In this document: positions 21,917-31,162 of the stretch, one piece after another
How the letters are laid out: each line of letters starts with the position of its first letter
How positions within the stretch are numbered: position 1 is the stretch's first letter
Assembly: GCA_964450715.1 (NCBI GenBank)
Contig: CAYVFC010000054.1
Location: 1-47,919 of the forward strand
Length of the DNA stretch: 47,919 nt
DNA from: CAYVFC01 sp964450715
GTDB taxonomy: Bacteria > Myxococcota_A > Polyangia > Polyangiales > JAFGIB01
Direction of reading: 5' to 3'
Notes under the pieces: model-generated
Told to the model about the DNA's origin: nothing
Database searches by the model: none
What the model saw: the letters and a program-made list of their open reading frames with translations, nothing else
Made by a program: the position numbers and the translations under genes

Positions 21917-22807
21917 ATGGTACAGGTAGACATCATCTGGAGTTACGCCTTCGGAGCCACCTTTGCCGCCGGAGCGGCCCGGCAGCTGCAGAAGCAGGAC
22001 AAGCCCTTCCAGAACCGCTACTACACGCATCTCTTGCACTACCTGGCCATGTTCTTCGCGCCCTCCGGCCTCTACCTGCTCTGGCAGTTCCCCCACTGGG
22101 AGACCATGCAGGTCGCCTGGAGACACTCGGACATACCAGCCTGGCTGGTGGTGCTCTTCGGCATCACCAACGTCACCCAGGGCATCGCCGGCTGGTACGT
22201 GGGCTACAGGCTGGTGAGGAAGAATAACCTCTATGGCGCGCACCTGAACTGGATCATCTCCTGGATCCTGTTCTGGTCGCTGCTGGTCATGGGCTGGGAC
22301 ACCACCGGCTGGCAGCGTTTTCTGTACGACGCGACCAAGAACGACATGATCCCCTGGGCACCGGGTATGCACATGGGCTTCGGATTCTTTCTCAGCAACG
22401 TCTGGTTCACCCTGGTGGTGATGGGGGCGCTTTTCTTCCCCATGATCTACCCGCCCATCGCGACCTGGATCCGCAACGGCGCCCACGGGGACCAGGCGCT
22501 GGTCGCGGCCAAGGCTCGCATCCCCAGCCCCATGTACCTGATGATCCTATTGCTGGTCGGCACCTTTGGCCTGACCCTGGCGCTGGCCATCGTCTCCGGG
22601 CTCATCGTCTTTCTCTTCCGCGATCTCACCGGGAGCGTATTGCTCGGCTACCTGATAGGCCTGCCCGTGTTTTGGGTCGCCGCCTACTTTCTGTTACTGA
22701 AGCGAGGCCGGCCCATACACTGGTACGCCAAGCAGCTGTTCATCCGGGAACAGGGCGCCGAGACCGGCGAGCAGAAAGGGGTGGTGGCCGAGGCTGCCAG
22801 GGCCTAG
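21917..22807 (+). CDS. Polytopic membrane protein of unknown function, 296 aa
   Basis: I do not recognise the family. About eight membrane helices are visible (for example YLAMFFAPSGLYLLW, AWLVVLFGITNVTQGIAGWYVGY, WIISWILFWSLLVMGW, MILLLVGTFGLTLALAIVSGLIVFLF, VLLGYLIGLPVFWVAAYFLLL). His residues lie near helix ends (YYTHLLHYLAMFF, GMHMGFGFFLSN), which could bind haem or metal, but this is a guess. A strong ribosome site (GGGAGGAG) precedes ATG 21917. Its position after a TetR gene with autoregulatory operators suggests it is induced by the same ligand, for example as a transporter or membrane enzyme acting on a lipid-like compound. Confidence 0.8.
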   Translation: MVQVDIIWSYAFGATFAAGAARQLQKQDKPFQNRYYTHLLHYLAMFFAPSGLYLLWQFPHWETMQVAWRHSDIPAWLVVLFGITNVTQGIAGWYVGYRLVRKNNLYGAHLNWIISWILFWSLLVMGWDTTGWQRFLYDATKNDMIPWAPGMHMGFGFFLSNVWFTLVVMGALFFPMIYPPIATWIRNGAHGDQALVAAKARIPSPMYLMILLLVGTFGLTLALAIVSGLIVFLFRDLTGSVLLGYLIGLPVFWVAAYFLLLKRGRPIHWYAKQLFIREQGAETGEQKGVVAEAARA

Positions 22808-22969
22808 AGCAGCGAACGGGTTGAAAACGCCATGATTTCACGGTCTAGAGGGGCCATCTGCGGCCTCGTCCCTCCTAGAAATGGCTCTACCATTCCTTCG
22901 TCGGGCCGAGAGCCGCATCTGGCCCCTCTATCCTCGCGAACTCAAAGACGTTTCAACCCGTTCGGTGCT
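22808..22969. repeat. Nested inverted-repeat element, about 160 bp
   Basis: An outer arm CGAACGGGTTGAAA (22813-22826) pairs perfectly with 22951-22964, and pairing extends outward to 18 of 19 bases. An inner arm TAGAGGGGCCA (22846-22856) pairs with 22920-22930, with further imperfect pairing inside. It begins at the stop of the membrane protein gene and has no coding potential. It may be a non-autonomous element or a large terminator. The rest of the gap to 23036 shows nothing. Confidence 0.7.
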
Positions 22970-23036
22970 TTAGACTCGAATTTAGGATTTAGCGCGGACG
23001 CCTATCACGGTTGAAGGCCGGGTGGCGGGTGAACCG

Positions 23037-24035
23037 CTACGGCAGCCAGGTACCGCGCATATTGGTGCAGTTAGTCTCGGCCGTCTCTGGGGTAAAGGGC
23101 ACTTGCGTGTCAGAGTAGAAGAAGTACGTTACGGTTTGTGATGAAGGGCCTGCCATCAAGCACCTTCCCACCATATTATCAGTTGAGCAGGGAGAGGCAG
23201 AGGATATTCCCTGTGATTGCACGCAGAACTCTGTTCTCTCCGCCTGCGGAATTCCCGAGTCCGTAAAGTCGACGCAGACGAATAAATTAGTGTCGTCGCA
23301 GCTCAGTATCTCGGTAGCGCCTCCGTCTTGACCTCCGGTGCCGCCTCCGATCCGTTGATATACATCCACGACCGACGCTCCCTCTTCGTAGGTAAGGGTG
23401 AGCGTATTGCCATCAGCAGAGACGGCGAAATCGACGGTAAACGTTCCGCCGGGGCTTCCGCAGTACTGGCCGCTAGAGCTGGTCATAGCCCAAACCATCT
23501 GCGACACGGTCACGGTCATCGTCCCGCTCATATTGCAGTCGCAGACCGGGTCTGAATCGACCGTGTACGAATTCCAGGTGGTGAGCGTCAGATCGAGCTG
23601 AGATGAACAGAGGGACGATGATTGCGATCCGTCTACGGTTCTTCGCACGATTTGCCAGTTGCCGACGAAGCCGGAACCGTTGCCGCCAGTGCCGGCAGTT
23701 CCACCGTCCGTAGGAGGCGCGCCGCCGATTCCCGCGCTTCCGGCTCCACCGCCGGCAGTTCCTCCGCTGCCTGCTTCACCAGCTCCCCCGCCACCGGCTT
23801 CTCCCGTTCCCCCGCTGCCGGCTCCGGGTATGATGATTCCGCCTGTGCCAGCTCCGCTGCCGCCGACTCCTCCGCTGCCGCTCGCGGAGCTATCGACAGA
23901 TGCGTCGCCGCTGCCCTCGGCGCTATCATCATCACCGCTATAGCAGGATGGAAGCGTCGCTATGGCAACAAAAAGAAGAATAAACTTTACAAATAGGTGG
24001 CTCTTTCTAGATATCAAAATTTCCATGCCCGCCAT
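23037..24035 (-). CDS. Gly-rich-linker lipoprotein with lipocalin-like domain, 332 aa
   Basis: Signal sequence HLFVKFILLFVAIATLPSC with lipobox Cys, acidic/Ser-rich spacer (GDDDSAEGSGDASVDSSAS), then about 80 residues of Gly/Ala/Thr linker (GGTGEAGGGGAGEAGSGGTAGGGAGSAG). The folded part from about residue 125 (GNWQIVRRTVDGSQSSSLCSSQLDLTLTTWNSY ... GTFTVDFAVSADGNTLTLTYEEG) has the G-x-W opening and alternating strands of small lipocalin-like proteins, followed by a Cys-containing C-terminal part. Function unknown; probably surface-anchored. ATG 24026 is an alternative start with a better purine tract. It lies 59 bp downstream of the RHS gene on the same strand, so co-transcription and an interaction with the RHS protein are possible. 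Confidence 0.75.
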   Translation of the reverse strand: MAGMEILISRKSHLFVKFILLFVAIATLPSCYSGDDDSAEGSGDASVDSSASGSGGVGGSGAGTGGIIIPGAGSGGTGEAGGGGAGEAGSGGTAGGGAGSAGIGGAPPTDGGTAGTGGNGSGFVGNWQIVRRTVDGSQSSSLCSSQLDLTLTTWNSYTVDSDPVCDCNMSGTMTVTVSQMVWAMTSSSGQYCGSPGGTFTVDFAVSADGNTLTLTYEEGASVVDVYQRIGGGTGGQDGGATEILSCDDTNLFVCVDFTDSGIPQAERTEFCVQSQGISSASPCSTDNMVGRCLMAGPSSQTVTYFFYSDTQVPFTPETAETNCTNMRGTWLP

Positions 24036-24094
24036 GATAGCAGGCGACTACCATGGCTTCAATGCCTGCCCCATACATTCACTCGCCGGACAAG

Positions 24095-27000
24095 TCAGGG
24101 CAAATACTTGTCCATGCCCACAAAATCGTCGACCGCCTTGGAAAAGGTCTTGTTGCCGCGCAGGATATCCTTGAAGACCTGCCCTCCGACCTTCGCCCGA
24201 GCGCAGTCATCCTTTGCCTTCCAACCATTGTATACGTACTCGGCGATCTTATCGGCGCTCGGTCCCACTCCCGGGCTCGAGGCCTGCTCCACGACAAATC
24301 CCACCGCCGTCCCTGCTTCCTTGCCGCCGACCTTGTGGGCGGCCTTGGTCGCCGCCGCGCCCAACATCGCCTTGGGGTGAGCGCTTTTTACGTCGTTATA
24401 CGCTTTGTAGGCCTTATAGCCGTACTCGACCGCCTTGGGCGGGCCCATACCCCACGGATCGCGCTGCCAGGTCGGCGCTCCGGGGAAAGCATAGGGGTTG
24501 CTCAAGCTGGTGAAGCGCAGCGGGTCGGTTGAGAGAAAGCGCCCTATCAGCGGGTCGTATTCTCGGGTACGGAAGTGTACCAATCCGGTCAACGGGTCGG
24601 GCTCTCGCCCCTGAAAGCCGAAGCGGCACTGTACGGTGCCCGTCTCGGCCACCACCTGGCCAAAAGCGGAATAGGCCCAGGTACGGACCGGACTGAGATC
24701 GCCCGGTCGCAACAGCGCCCGGACGTTTCCGGCTAGATCGTATAGAAATACGTATTGCTCGCCTCCGCGCAGCATGGCGATGGGACGGTCGATCGTATCG
24801 CTGTGAAGATAAAACGCTTCGACCTGCCCGTTCTCGTCCATCTCGAAGGCGACCTGTCCGCGGTCGTAGAGGAAAAAGGTCGTCGCTCCGTCCACGGTAC
24901 GGGCGATCCGTTGTCCATGCGCGTCATAGCGGTATGCGATCTGGTGGGTCGGCGAGCCGGCGCCGGGATCGTAGACATCGGCCCCGATCAGCTTGTCGTC
25001 ACCATCCCAAAAGAGATCGAGCCGCGCGCCATCGGCATCCCGTACGCGCCGAATCACGCGCCCGGCCTCGTCCCAGGTGTAGGTGTGCCCGGCGGCCTGG
25101 GTCAAGCGCCGGTACTCATCGTAGGTGACGCCCGCACCGGTCAGGTCACCTCTGGCGTCCCAGACAAAGGTCTCGTCAGCCCGACCATCGGTATAGGTAG
25201 CGCTGAGCAAGCGCCCCCGACCGTCGTAGGTCCAGGTAGCGGTGCCCAGCGGGGTGGTCTCATCGCTCGGAGAACCATCTGCGCGCAGCGACCACCCGAT
25301 CTCGGTGACCAGATCCGCGCGCCAGTCGTCGAGCCAGGCGCGCACGCCTGTCCAGCGGCCGTTCGCGTCAAGGGTCAACTCGATGTCCAGATCATCGCCC
25401 CAATTGAGCGAAACCGCTTCGAGGCGACCATTGTCTTCCCGCGTCCAATCGTAGGAGTTGCCGTCCGGATCGTAGATATACTCCAGCCGCGGTTCCAGCC
25501 CGTCGCTGTAGCTCAGCTCGTAGCGCCCGCCGGCAAATCCAGACAGCGCCGGGTACTCCACAGCGCTCGGGCGACCCAGTGCGTTGGTCTCGTAGTTGAT
25601 GGTCAAAGGGGAGTCCATGCCCTGGTGGTTCTGCGTCACGCTCGTCAGCGTGCCGTCGGTGTCGTAGGTCCAGACCACCTCGCTGTCATCGTCTGTCGCG
25701 CGTATCAGATTCTGCGTTGCCGGGTCATATTCGAAGAACGCCGTCTCGCTCTGTCCGCCCCAGCTCACCGTGTGCCCGGCGGGGTTGCCATAGGCGTCGG
25801 TCTCGAGCTCCACCCGCCCGGCCGGCGAAACGATCGCCTCGACCTCTCCCTCGCCATTGGTCTCGAGCTCCCAGGCGGGTGCGCCCGCCAGCGACACGCT
25901 GAGCAGGCGTCCCGCGCCATCTCTGGTAAACGAGGTCTGAACGCCGTCGGTCTCGCTGCCCATCAACAACCCCTGGCCATCGTAGGAGAACGCGTGAACC
26001 GCAGAAGTAGCATCCGTCATGCTCAGCAGCCGATCGCCGTCATCCCAGCTCAGCTCTGTCTCGCGCCCCAACGCGTCCGAAATACGCGTTGGCCTCCCGC
26101 GAGCGTCATAGCCGTAGGCCGCTTCCACGCCCAACGGCGTGGTCACCTCTGCGAGATTGCCGCGAGCGTCGTAGGTGTAGCTCCGGCGAAATCCCAGCCT
26201 ATCCTCGATCCAGGCGATCATGCCTTGATCGGTATAACCCAAGCGGTAGTACCCGTCGCCGCTGGCGAGCCCCTGGTATCCGATGCCGATGTCCACCACC
26301 CTTCCCTTCTCATCGTAAGCGTAGCTTACGCGTCCGAGACCCGGGGTAATGATATCGGTCAGCCAATCCGGATGCTCGGGCTCGTTATAGCTAAAGGTCC
26401 TATCCCCGAATGGGGTTTCGTCGACGAGCAGCCGGCCCCAGTCGTCGTAAAAGAGCTGCTGTACCACTCCACCAGGCCAAGTTATCCGCGAGGGCATGCC
26501 GGAAATCCCGTGGTTTTCCACCGTCAGCTCGTTTCCGTCCGGCAGCCTGATGGAACGCGCTTCCCCCAGCCGGTCGTAGCGGAAAGCCCAGGCCCGTCCT
26601 GCTGCATCGGTATAGCGGGCCCACGGCTCTGTTATAGCCGGCGCAAGGTCGTCAGGACTCGTGCCGCTTCCGCCCGCCAGCAGGTCGTTCATCAATCCCT
26701 GCGCTTCGAGCGGCTGGTATTGCCGGACCTCCCCTGCACCGTCCTCGATCTGCTGAATCCGGCCGTGCGGTCCCCAGCCATAGGTGGCGGTGCGCCCGGC
26801 CCCGTCGGTCCAGCCGGTCATCAGGTGCTCGTCGTTGTAGCTGAACTCGGTCGTGCGCCCGTCGGCAAAGGTGACCGCTACCAGATCTCGGTCGCCGTTC
26901 AGCTCGAAGGTTGTCTCCCGACCGTGCGCATCTGTGATCGTCGACAGCCCTGCCGTATCATAGGCCAGCGTCACCACCTCGCCCAGCGGGTCTTCGATTG

Positions 27001-29611
27001 TCAGCAGCCGCCCGTTCTCGTCGTATTGGTAGCTGGTCACTCGCCCCAGATCATCGGTCCGCTCGACCAGCAGCCCATCGCTATCAAAGCTTTCGACCGC
27101 CCACGGCCCGTCCGGACCTCCTCGCAGCAGGCGGTATCCCTCTTCGGTCCGTTCCAGCCGGTCGAGCCCGCCGTTTGGGCGCTCCCACTCCTCGGCCGCG
27201 AAATCGACCGTCACCACCATATCCTTTTGGGGCAGGCTGACAGCCAACTGCTGGCTGGCTTCGTTCCAGGCTACCGCAACAGGATTGTGCACCATCGTAT
27301 CTGTTGCCGGGCCTGGCGTGGCCGCCGACTGGTCGGCTGCATAGCCTATCCCGGCTACGGTATTGATCCGCCCATCGGTACCGATCGTCCGCACTCTCGC
27401 GTTCCACTGATCAGCGATATAGATCGTCCCGTCGCTGGCAACGGCCACGTCCACCGGATTGTTCAGCAAGGCATCGGCAGCCCAGCCTTCGTCCCCGGCA
27501 AAGCCGTCGAGCCCGTCGGCGCCGGCGAGCGTCTCCAGCCGCCCGTCCGGCCAGAGACGCCGGATCCGCTGCCGATTGGGCTCGGCAAGGATCAACGAGC
27601 CGTCTGGCGAGAGCGCCAACCCTTGCGGCGCTGCATAGTCCGGATCCAGCGTGTTGCTAAGGCTCTCCAGCGTGCCGTCAGCGCGGAGCCTCCTGACGCC
27701 CAGGGGAAAGTCGGCGATATAAAGGCTGCCGTCAGGTGCGGCCTCCAGGCCGGTCGGATTGGTGACCGTAGGCGGTCCCCCCAATCCTATTCCAAACAAG
27801 TCCGGCAGGTCGCCGCCGACCACTTCTACCAGGGCGCCTGCTTGGACTCGGTAGACGATTCCGGATGGGCCATCGCCGACATAGATGGTCCCATCATCCA
27901 TGACAGCCAGGGACTGAGGCTCCAGCGACTGGGCAGAGCCGTCCACGACGGTAGTGATGTTTCCGTCCGCGTCGATGGCGATGATCCGGTTGTTGCCCTC
28001 GTCACCGACGTAGAGCACCCCATCAGGTCCCCAATCTACGGCTGTCGGCCGGCTGAAGCTGTCGAGCTCCGGCATCTGTTCGAGCCGTCCCGCGGGTACG
28101 AGCACTCCGCGATGCTCGCCGTTCTCGACGATCATCACCGCGCCATCGGCCGCTTTATACAGGCGCGGAACCCCTTTCACAGACCAGCCGGCGGCGACCG
28201 GGGCATCTCGGCCATCGACCAACGGTACCCGTCCCTGCTCCATCGCGCCGACATCGACCAGCTCATCGGCTGTGATACCGAGCGAGAGGACCGGCGGTCC
28301 GCCAAAGACCTCGGCGGTCGCGTATTCAGCGGGCAGCCCATAAAACACCCGTAGCCACCCGTGGTAGATGCCGGTCGGAAGCTGATCGCCGCGAGCGTTG
28401 CGCCCGTCCCAGAGCCAGGAGACGAAACCACCCTCTGGGTCTGCCTGCAAAAAGGCCTGTTCCAGGCGCCCTTCCACCTGGGCTTCGATCCCGATATAGG
28501 TCGGCTCAGCGCTCAGCTCCTCAAAGCTTTGAATGTTATTTCGCGCTCCCATCCATACACTGGGCCGCGCCGCAGAGGATTGATAGACGAGTTGGAGCGC
28601 AGCGGGCCTTGAGAGCGCCTGTCCCAGCGGTATATCCACTTCCAGCAAGAGGTGCCCGGTGCGGATATCGACCTCCGAGCTTCCCTGGGTTCGATTTCGC
28701 CCGCACCGATCGCGCTCGCGGCGCCGGTCCTTGGAGTTGGTCCCGGGACGATCGGAGTTGGTGGTCGGGAAGTTACAGTCAAAGCTGCTCAGGTGCTCGG
28801 TGTCGTAGAGCACCCATTCGCCATCATCGCTAACCGTACCCATTCCGTCCGGCACCCAAGTGGCCGATTGCTCATCAAAGCTGCCGACCGGAACAGGGGT
28901 GCCGGACGGCAGGCCGAGGTCATTGGGGACTTTGAAAGTGGCTGTTGCAGCTAGCTCGGCACCCTCCGCCGAAATATCGAGCGCCATGGTGAAGTGCGAG
29001 GTTGAGGGCAGGGGAGCGGGCAACTCGCGTCCTGCAGAAAACCGGGTTGCGCGCACGTCGACCGCCTCGGTGAGCGCCCCTGCCGGAAAGGTCACCACCA
29101 ATCCTCCCTCGGCGCTGCGGTGCTCGCCACCTTCAGGCCCGATGCGAGTCACCGCCGGGTCGAGCTCGGTCAGGTAGATGTCATCGACCGCCTGGTCGTG
29201 CCCTTTTTTAACCGTTCCCCGGCGCCGGGCGTGCGTCCGGTCTGTGGCCCGCGCCACGAGATGGAAGGGCTCATCGCCGGTCGCGGCAATGGTAAAGGTG
29301 CCATCGCTCGAGGTGCTGACGCAGCCCTGGACATCTTCTAGCCGAATCACCGCATCCGCGAGCGGCTGGTCGTCCTCGGAACGCAGAACGCGACCGTGCA
29401 GATATCCGGACTCGGGCCCGGATGCCGGAGGCTGCTCTTCGCAAGCCACCGCCGCGCCCCAAGTCCCTGCGTCAGCGCCTGCGTCGCCTCGCTGCCCGCT
29501 TCCGTCGTCATCATCCCCACAGGCCGCCAGGGCAGTCAAAGCGAGCACGAGCGCGCACGAATTAGAGATACGTTCCAAGATACCGTCGGTTCGTTCTTCA
29601 GAGCTTCTCAT
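24095..29611 (-). CDS. Giant RHS/YD-repeat lipoprotein with NHL domain, 1838 aa
   Basis: ATG 29611 has AAGGAGAGG upstream. A lipoprotein signal ends LTALAAC (Cys31). Then come a carboxypeptidase-regulatory-like domain (about 50-130, LHGRVLRSEDDQPLADAVIRLE), a ZU5-like domain (about 140-250, TRIGPEGGEHRSAEGGLVVTFPAGAL), NHL beta-propeller repeats (about 510-755, AVDWGPDGVLYVGDEGNNRIIAIDADGNI), and many YD repeats (about 835-1650, GRVTSYQYDENGRLLTIEDPLGE). The RHS core closes with REYDPLIGRFLSTDPLRFTSLSNPYAFPGAPTWQRDPWG (about 1685-1721). The last 116 residues after DPWGM form a separate tip, as in polymorphic toxins, but no known catalytic motif is visible. YD repeats build a hollow shell in known Rhs/Tc proteins. 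It is likely exported and surface-attached; role in competition or adhesion is inferred. Confidence 0.9.
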   Translation of the reverse strand: MRSSEERTDGILERISNSCALVLALTALAACGDDDDGSGQRGDAGADAGTWGAAVACEEQPPASGPESGYLHGRVLRSEDDQPLADAVIRLEDVQGCVSTSSDGTFTIAATGDEPFHLVARATDRTHARRRGTVKKGHDQAVDDIYLTELDPAVTRIGPEGGEHRSAEGGLVVTFPAGALTEAVDVRATRFSAGRELPAPLPSTSHFTMALDISAEGAELAATATFKVPNDLGLPSGTPVPVGSFDEQSATWVPDGMGTVSDDGEWVLYDTEHLSSFDCNFPTTNSDRPGTNSKDRRRERDRCGRNRTQGSSEVDIRTGHLLLEVDIPLGQALSRPAALQLVYQSSAARPSVWMGARNNIQSFEELSAEPTYIGIEAQVEGRLEQAFLQADPEGGFVSWLWDGRNARGDQLPTGIYHGWLRVFYGLPAEYATAEVFGGPPVLSLGITADELVDVGAMEQGRVPLVDGRDAPVAAGWSVKGVPRLYKAADGAVMIVENGEHRGVLVPAGRLEQMPELDSFSRPTAVDWGPDGVLYVGDEGNNRIIAIDADGNITTVVDGSAQSLEPQSLAVMDDGTIYVGDGPSGIVYRVQAGALVEVVGGDLPDLFGIGLGGPPTVTNPTGLEAAPDGSLYIADFPLGVRRLRADGTLESLSNTLDPDYAAPQGLALSPDGSLILAEPNRQRIRRLWPDGRLETLAGADGLDGFAGDEGWAADALLNNPVDVAVASDGTIYIADQWNARVRTIGTDGRINTVAGIGYAADQSAATPGPATDTMVHNPVAVAWNEASQQLAVSLPQKDMVVTVDFAAEEWERPNGGLDRLERTEEGYRLLRGGPDGPWAVESFDSDGLLVERTDDLGRVTSYQYDENGRLLTIEDPLGEVVTLAYDTAGLSTITDAHGRETTFELNGDRDLVAVTFADGRTTEFSYNDEHLMTGWTDGAGRTATYGWGPHGRIQQIEDGAGEVRQYQPLEAQGLMNDLLAGGSGTSPDDLAPAITEPWARYTDAAGRAWAFRYDRLGEARSIRLPDGNELTVENHGISGMPSRITWPGGVVQQLFYDDWGRLLVDETPFGDRTFSYNEPEHPDWLTDIITPGLGRVSYAYDEKGRVVDIGIGYQGLASGDGYYRLGYTDQGMIAWIEDRLGFRRSYTYDARGNLAEVTTPLGVEAAYGYDARGRPTRISDALGRETELSWDDGDRLLSMTDATSAVHAFSYDGQGLLMGSETDGVQTSFTRDGAGRLLSVSLAGAPAWELETNGEGEVEAIVSPAGRVELETDAYGNPAGHTVSWGGQSETAFFEYDPATQNLIRATDDDSEVVWTYDTDGTLTSVTQNHQGMDSPLTINYETNALGRPSAVEYPALSGFAGGRYELSYSDGLEPRLEYIYDPDGNSYDWTREDNGRLEAVSLNWGDDLDIELTLDANGRWTGVRAWLDDWRADLVTEIGWSLRADGSPSDETTPLGTATWTYDGRGRLLSATYTDGRADETFVWDARGDLTGAGVTYDEYRRLTQAAGHTYTWDEAGRVIRRVRDADGARLDLFWDGDDKLIGADVYDPGAGSPTHQIAYRYDAHGQRIARTVDGATTFFLYDRGQVAFEMDENGQVEAFYLHSDTIDRPIAMLRGGEQYVFLYDLAGNVRALLRPGDLSPVRTWAYSAFGQVVAETGTVQCRFGFQGREPDPLTGLVHFRTREYDPLIGRFLSTDPLRFTSLSNPYAFPGAPTWQRDPWGMGPPKAVEYGYKAYKAYNDVKSAHPKAMLGAAATKAAHKVGGKEAGTAVGFVVEQASSPGVGPSADKIAEYVYNGWKAKDDCARAKVGGQVFKDILRGNKTFSKAVDDFVGMDKYLP

Positions 29612-29750
29612 ATAGCCTCTCCTTTCGAAGAGCATCTCACGCAGACCAGCATGTCGTCTAACAGGTATAGGCTCGAGCCTCATCTTTTACCCCCGCTGTA
29701 CGGCGGGGGGTCCGAGTGCGCAATGGGGGGGGAGGGGGTAGACTGCTCGC

Positions 29751-30260
29751 ATGAGCCACGACAACCCGATCATCGCGGCTCTCCGGAGCCGTAGGTCCGT
29801 CCGGAAATACAAGGCCGCTCCGGTCTCGCGCGAGCAGCTGGAGACCATCGTGGACTGCGGGCGGCTAGCGCCCTCTTCCAAGAACGATCAGAAGTGGGAG
29901 TTCGTAGTGGCGACCGACCGCGACCGTTTGCGCCGCCTGGCCGAGCTCACCGATCACGGCAAGTTCATCGCCGAGGCTGCGGCCTGTATCGTGGTCTCGG
30001 GCGAGCGCACTCACCGCTCGCTCTACCTGGACGGGGCGGCGGCCACCGAGAACATGCTCATCGCCATTCACGCCCTGGGCCTGGCCGCCTGCTGGGTCCA
30101 GGCATACGAAAAACCATACGAGGGGGCCATACGCGAGCTGTTCGGCATTCCCGACTCCCAGGCGCTGGTCGCCATGATCGCGCTGGGCGAGCCCGACGAG
30201 CCGACGCGGATGCCGAAGAAGCGCCCATTAAAAGAAGTGCTACACTGGGAGCGGTTTTGA
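29751..30260 (+). CDS. Nitroreductase family protein, 169 aa
   Basis: The start IIAALRSRRSVRKYKAAPVSREQLETIVDCGRLAPSSKNDQKWEFVVA is the diagnostic FMN-binding N-terminus of nitroreductases (RRSxRxY/F, then AP(S)xxNxQxW). LDGAAATENMLIAIHALGLAACWVQAYEKPYEGAIRELFGIP is the usual core helix and loop. At 169 aa it belongs to the short class, likely a homodimeric FMN enzyme using NAD(P)H, with unknown physiological substrate. ATG 29751 follows a very G-rich stretch. The 139-bp divergent space to the RHS gene contains a small GC hairpin at 29686-29709 and presumably both promoters. Confidence 0.9.
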   Translation: MSHDNPIIAALRSRRSVRKYKAAPVSREQLETIVDCGRLAPSSKNDQKWEFVVATDRDRLRRLAELTDHGKFIAEAAACIVVSGERTHRSLYLDGAAATENMLIAIHALGLAACWVQAYEKPYEGAIRELFGIPDSQALVAMIALGEPDEPTRMPKKRPLKEVLHWERF

Positions 30261-30281
30261 TACCCGCCCTTTCTGCTCTCT

Positions 30282-30351
30282 TGTCATCTCGAACGAATGT
30301 GAGAGATCTCCATCAAAAACAAAGAGAATTCTCCCTTTGGTCGAAATGACA
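30282..30351. terminator. Family A palindromic repeat, copy 5; likely two-way terminator
   Basis: The left arm starts TGTCATCTCGAACGAATG; the right arm ends CTTTGGTCGAAATGACA. It lies between the converging nitroreductase (ends 30260) and rsmE (ends 30366) genes. Confidence 0.7.
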
Positions 30352-30365
30352 CTGCGCCAACCTCC

Positions 30366-31136
30366 TCACCGGAGCCGCCCCATCCGGTGGAGCACGAGCG
30401 CCGAGGCGACCACCGCGGCGGTCTCCACCCGCAGCAGGCAAGCGCCCAGGCTCGCCTGCTTGTAGCGCAACGCCGACAGCGCCATCACCTCGTCTTCCGA
30501 CAGCCCGCCCTCCGGCCCTATCACTATCCACGTCTCTCCTGCGGGCGCCGAACGCGGGCCGGACGGCAGCGAAAGCGCTCGATCTAGCTCCTGGTCGGCG
30601 CCTTCCCAGAATACGATCCGCCGCGCGTGAGCCGGCGCGCGACGCGCTGCTTCGATTAATTGCGCGGGCTCGTGGATGACCGGCGCGCGGGCCCGACCCG
30701 ACTGCACGCACGCTTCCCGGGCCACCCGCTCGAGCCGCTGCAACCGGCCCTGCGCGCGGTCGGGCCCGGGCCGGGGCACCCCGCGCTCGCAGAGCGCCAG
30801 ATGTATCGCGTACACCCCGAGCTCGGTCAGCGCCCGCACCATGGATTGCAGCTTGGCGCCCTTGGGAACGGCCTGCACCAGCACCACCCGGGTCTGGTCC
30901 TCGGGCGCTATCCGGGGCGGGTCGAGCAGGCAGATCACCCGCTTCTTGCCGACCGAGTCGATTCGCGCGCGCGCGAGCTTTCCCCGGCCATCGCTAAGCT
31001 CCACCACCGCCCCCGCCCCGAGCCGCAGCACGCGCAAGTGGCGCGCCGCCTGCTCCGGCAGAGCCAGCTCGCCGCCTTCTGCCGGGAGCGTTTCCACCCC
31101 CAGCCGGCGCACCCTGCTATAAATGCCCTCGTCCAT
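30366..31136 (-). CDS. rsmE: 16S rRNA (uracil1498-N3)-methyltransferase RsmE, 256 aa
   Basis: An N-terminal PUA-like domain (about 1-70, LPEQAARHLRVLRLGAGAVVELSDGRG) precedes the SPOUT methyltransferase domain. The latter has VVLVQAVPKGAKLQSMVRALTELGV, VAREACVQSGRARAPVI, and the diagnostic S-adenosylmethionine site IVIGPEGGLSEDEV followed by LGACLLRVETAAVVA, the trefoil knot. It methylates U1498 in the decoding region of 16S rRNA. Length matches the family (about 245-260 aa). ATG 31136 is the natural start, with sequence MDEGIYSRVRR; the frame is open well upstream but that part is a shadow. It follows a small membrane protein gene by 26 bp and is probably co-transcribed with it. Confidence 0.92.
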   Translation of the reverse strand: MDEGIYSRVRRLGVETLPAEGGELALPEQAARHLRVLRLGAGAVVELSDGRGKLARARIDSVGKKRVICLLDPPRIAPEDQTRVVLVQAVPKGAKLQSMVRALTELGVYAIHLALCERGVPRPGPDRAQGRLQRLERVAREACVQSGRARAPVIHEPAQLIEAARRAPAHARRIVFWEGADQELDRALSLPSGPRSAPAGETWIVIGPEGGLSEDEVMALSALRYKQASLGACLLRVETAAVVASALVLHRMGRLR

Positions 31137-31162
31137 GTCCAGCTTACCCCCCGTTCTTCGGC

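Noticed and set aside
23037..24035. Immunity protein for the RHS tip
   Set aside because: Position fits, but the protein is a linker-bearing lipoprotein like others in the window and shows no immunity-family signature, so I did not annotate it as such.
24755..28354. A 1199-codon open frame on the plus strand opposite the RHS gene
   Set aside because: It is a low-complexity antisense shadow of a GC-rich repetitive gene, with no ribosome site or domain; the minus-strand product has clear lipoprotein, NHL and RHS domains.
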